DNA of 64,000 bases from positions 38,222 to 102,221 of the forward strand of contig NZ_JAEUFG010000015.1 in assembly GCF_018588585.1 (NCBI RefSeq). The letters are read 5' to 3'. The notes beneath the pieces are model-generated. The model was not told the origin of the DNA and ran no database searches. It saw only the letters and a program-made list of their open reading frames with translations. The position numbers and the translations under genes were made by a program. This document shows, in pieces, positions 61,990 to 64,000 of the stretch (the stretch's first letter is position 1; the number at the start of each line of letters is the position of its first letter). This DNA comes from Bacillus sp. SM2101. GTDB taxonomy: Bacteria > Bacillota > Bacilli > Bacillales > SM2101.

Positions 61990-62018
61990 TTGACACTTCT
62001 TACAATTTGAATAATAAT
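61990..62018 (+). promoter_or_regulatory. Sigma A promoter for the sodium:alanine-type symporter gene
   Basis: Perfect -35 TTGACA (61990-61995), 17-base spacer, -10 AATAAT (62013-62018). The leader to the ATG at 62180 is ~155 bases and shows no clear riboswitch. Confidence 0.65.
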
Positions 62019-62179
62019 GTTATTATATGAATAAATATCCCTATTGTTTTTGATAAACTGAGAATTATGAATAATCATACTAATACACTACTTAGTTATA
62101 AAAATCTTCATAGAAAAGATTTTTGAATAAAACTTTATTATTATTCTACTAAACTAAAAAACAAGGGGGATAAAATGTA

Positions 62180-63652
62180 ATGACAAGTGTTGTAGGATGG
62201 CTAAATGATCATATTTGGAGTAATTATCTGATTTATTTATGTTTAGGAGCAGGCTTATTCTTTACGATTGCTACGAGATTTGTTCAAGTCAGATACTTTA
62301 AAGAAATGATTAAATTAATGTTTGAGGGAAAAAGCTCCAAATCAGGAGTATCATCCTTCCAAGCGTTAGCACTATCTTTATCTGGGCGCGTAGGTACCGG
62401 GAATATTGCTGGTGTTGCTTCTGCGATAGCATATGGAGGGCCTGGAGCAGTGTTCTGGATGTGGCTAATTGCCTTTTTAGGTGCTGGCTCCGCTTTCGTA
62501 GAATCATCCTTGGGGCAAGTTTTTAAAACGAAACAAGATGGTGAATATCGTGGTGGACCAGCGTTCTATATCGAAAAAGGTCTTAAAATAAAATGGTACG
62601 CAATTTTATTTGCGCTTGTTACTGTTATTGCAACTGGAATGCTTTTACCAGGTGTACAAGCTAACAGTATAGCGGCAGGAATGGACAATGCATTTGGGAT
62701 AAACCCTACGATTACAGGTGTGTTTTTAGTTGTATTCCTAGCGTTAATTATTTTCGGTGGAATTAAACGTATTGTCCATGTTGCTCAAGTAGTTGTACCA
62801 TTTATGGCTATAGGATATATTTTAGTTTCTATGTACATCTTAATTACAAACATCTCACAGGTTCCTGAAGTGTTTAGTCTTATCTTTAGCAGTGCTTTTG
62901 GGACAGATGCTACTTTTGGTGGTATTTTAGGTGCAGCTATTGCATGGGGAGTCAAACGAGGTATTTACTCTAATGAGGCTGGTCAAGGTACGGGACCTCA
63001 TGCAGCAGCAGCAGCTGAAGTTTCACACCCTGCAAAACAAGGACTTGTTCAGGCGTTCTCAGTATACATAGACACGTTGTTTGTATGCTCAGCAACGGCA
63101 TTTATGATTATTATTACTGGTATGTATAATGTTACACCAGAAGGGGAAGCGCCGATTGTCAATAATTTAGCAGATGTAGAACCAGGACCAGTATATACAC
63201 AACAAGCAATAGAATCACAAATACCTGGCTTCGGAGCACCGTTTGTTTCGATTTCACTTCTCTTCTTCGCTTTTACAACAATTATGGCATACTACTATAT
63301 GGCTGAAACAAACCTAGCATATCTTAACCGTAAAGTGCGACGGGTTTGGTCTGAATATTTATTAAAAGTTGCGCTGTTATTTGTTGTCTTTTATGGAAGT
63401 GTAAAAACTGCAGATTTAGCTTGGGGCTTAGGTGATGTTGGTGTTGGTAGTATGGCATGGTTAAATATAATAGCAATATTACTGTTGACGAAACCAGCGT
63501 TAAGAGTACTTAAAGATTATGAAACTCAGAAAAGAGCAGGTAAGGATCCAGTATTTAACCCTAGCAAGTTAGGTATTGAAGGTGCTGATTTTTGGGAAGA
63601 GGAATACAAAAATCACGAAGCTGATGAGTCAAAATCTACTAAAGCTGTCTAA
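62180..63652 (+). CDS. AGCS family sodium:alanine (amino acid) symporter
   Basis: Membrane importer that couples uptake of alanine, glycine or a similar amino acid to sodium (or proton) entry. The 490-residue protein has about 11 transmembrane segments and the AGCS signatures FQALALSLSGRVGTGNIAGVASAIAYGGPGAVFWMW (about 62-97), FVESSLGQVFK and GVKRGIYSNEAGQGTGPHAAAAAEV (about 256-280). GGGGG before the ATG is a fair binding site. It is not part of the pyr pathway and has its own promoter. AlsT-like; the substrate cannot be fixed. Confidence 0.93.
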   Translation: MTSVVGWLNDHIWSNYLIYLCLGAGLFFTIATRFVQVRYFKEMIKLMFEGKSSKSGVSSFQALALSLSGRVGTGNIAGVASAIAYGGPGAVFWMWLIAFLGAGSAFVESSLGQVFKTKQDGEYRGGPAFYIEKGLKIKWYAILFALVTVIATGMLLPGVQANSIAAGMDNAFGINPTITGVFLVVFLALIIFGGIKRIVHVAQVVVPFMAIGYILVSMYILITNISQVPEVFSLIFSSAFGTDATFGGILGAAIAWGVKRGIYSNEAGQGTGPHAAAAAEVSHPAKQGLVQAFSVYIDTLFVCSATAFMIIITGMYNVTPEGEAPIVNNLADVEPGPVYTQQAIESQIPGFGAPFVSISLLFFAFTTIMAYYYMAETNLAYLNRKVRRVWSEYLLKVALLFVVFYGSVKTADLAWGLGDVGVGSMAWLNIIAILLLTKPALRVLKDYETQKRAGKDPVFNPSKLGIEGADFWEEEYKNHEADESKSTKAV

Positions 63653-63654
63653 TT

Positions 63655-63774
63655 GTAAGGTTCTTTTCGAAAAAATTGTTGCTATGTTTACTGACAGTAT
63701 GAATGAGAACACTGGATGTATACGTGCTTTAATGAAAAAACGAAGAGTAACAATTAATGTGAAAGCAACTAAAT
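63655..63774 (+). repeat. Dispersed intergenic repeat, copy 16 (shortened)
   Basis: Left end TAAGGTTCTTTTCGAAAAAA then TTGTTGC, a short middle with GATGTATACGTGCTTTAATG, and right end GAGTAACAATTAATGTGAAA with GCAAC. About 120 bases, middle deleted. It starts directly after the symporter stop codon. Confidence 0.65.
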
Positions 63775-63786
63775 GAAAAAAGTAGA

Positions 63787-63808
63787 GGGGGCCGCAGGCC
63801 CCCTTTTG
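63787..63808 (+). terminator. Terminator after the symporter gene
   Basis: Perfect stem GGGGGCC/GGCCCCC with a GCA loop (63787-63803), followed by TTTTGTT. GC-rich and strong. Confidence 0.92.
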
Positions 63809-63840
63809 TTATTTCTAAGTTTACTATTTTCTAATTTTTT

Positions 63841-63985
63841 TGTTTAGTTTCAATCCTTAAACCTAAAAGGTACGGCTTCGAATGCTACGCATGTCCTTGT
63901 GCTTATAGAAAATGGTAAAGGAACTTACAGATTTTCACGAACGGGAAAGCCCACTCCTTAAGGTGTGGGATGGTAGTGAGATCAG
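63841..63985 (+). mobile_element. Probable right-end remnant of an IS200/IS605 (TnpB) element
   Basis: The end of the window carries GGGAAAGCCCACTCC-TTAA-GGTGTGGGATG (63936-63963), an imperfect 8-base-pair hairpin with flanking bases typical of the right end of IS200/IS605-family elements, where the tnpB guide RNA ends. The frame before it (TYRFSRTGKPTP then stop) recalls the tail of such a transposase but is too short to judge. No tnpB or tnpA gene is present to the left, so it would be a solo end or one reaching beyond the window. Confidence 0.35.
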
Positions 63986-64000
63986 ATACGGTGTAGCTTC

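Overview
The window is a stretch of AT-rich chromosome from an endospore-forming member of the Bacillaceae. Nearly all genes lie on the + strand in the order known from Bacillus subtilis: the ylb genes, then the division and cell wall (dcw) cluster, then spoIIGA-sigE-sigG, the ylm genes with divIVA, then ileS, lspA and the pyrimidine operon. Sporulation genes (ylbJ, gerR, spoVD, spoVE, spoIIGA, sigE, sigG, ylmC, probable csfG RNA) show it makes spores. A meso-diaminopimelate type MurE and a bacillithiol gene (bshC) also fit Bacillaceae. The exact genus cannot be fixed from the sequence; many gene products resemble their B. subtilis counterparts closely.

Layout. 1-7.2 kb: end of a stalk-domain protein, a minus-strand small RNA locus (probable csfG), rsmD-coaD, ylbJ (minus), ylbK-ylbL, tmcAL (minus). 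7.4-17.1 kb: ylbN-rpmF, an enoyl-CoA hydratase, gerR, ylbP (minus), a three-gene biotin-dependent acyl-CoA carboxylase with a cre-like box, panE, a DUF3397 membrane protein, bshC. 17.4-37.2 kb: mraZ-rsmH-ftsL-pbpB-spoVD-murE-(MurF N-domain remnant)-mraY-murD-spoVE, a 669-base gap where murG would be expected, murB, divIB-ylxW-ylxX-sbp, ftsA-ftsZ. 37.5-44.7 kb: spoIIGA-sigE-sigG, ylmC, pgeF-ylmE-sepF-ylmG, ylmH, divIVA. 44.7-50.0 kb: T-box and ileS, ylyA, lspA-rluD. 50.0-62.0 kb: pyrR-pyrP-pyrB-pyrC-pyrAA-pyrAB-pyrK-pyrD-pyrF-pyrE with three PyrR attenuators. 62.2-64 kb: a sodium:alanine-type symporter and what looks like the right end of an IS200/IS605 element.

The genes form a few functional blocks: precursor synthesis and septal machinery for growth, their sporulation counterparts (SpoVD/SpoVE) and the mother-cell and forespore sigma factors, translation and lipoprotein maturation, and de novo UMP synthesis.

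The most unusual content is between the genes. At least a dozen copies or fragments of one intergenic repeat of about 150-170 bases occur in both orientations. It has AGGCT(C/G)TTTTC-like inverted ends and a conserved centre around GATGCCACGAAC. Copies abut or overlap gene ends (ylbJ, tmcAL), fill the place of the missing murG, and sit between the ileS T-box and ileS. No CRISPR array, prophage, tRNA or rRNA gene was seen. All calls are from reading the sequence; no database search was run.
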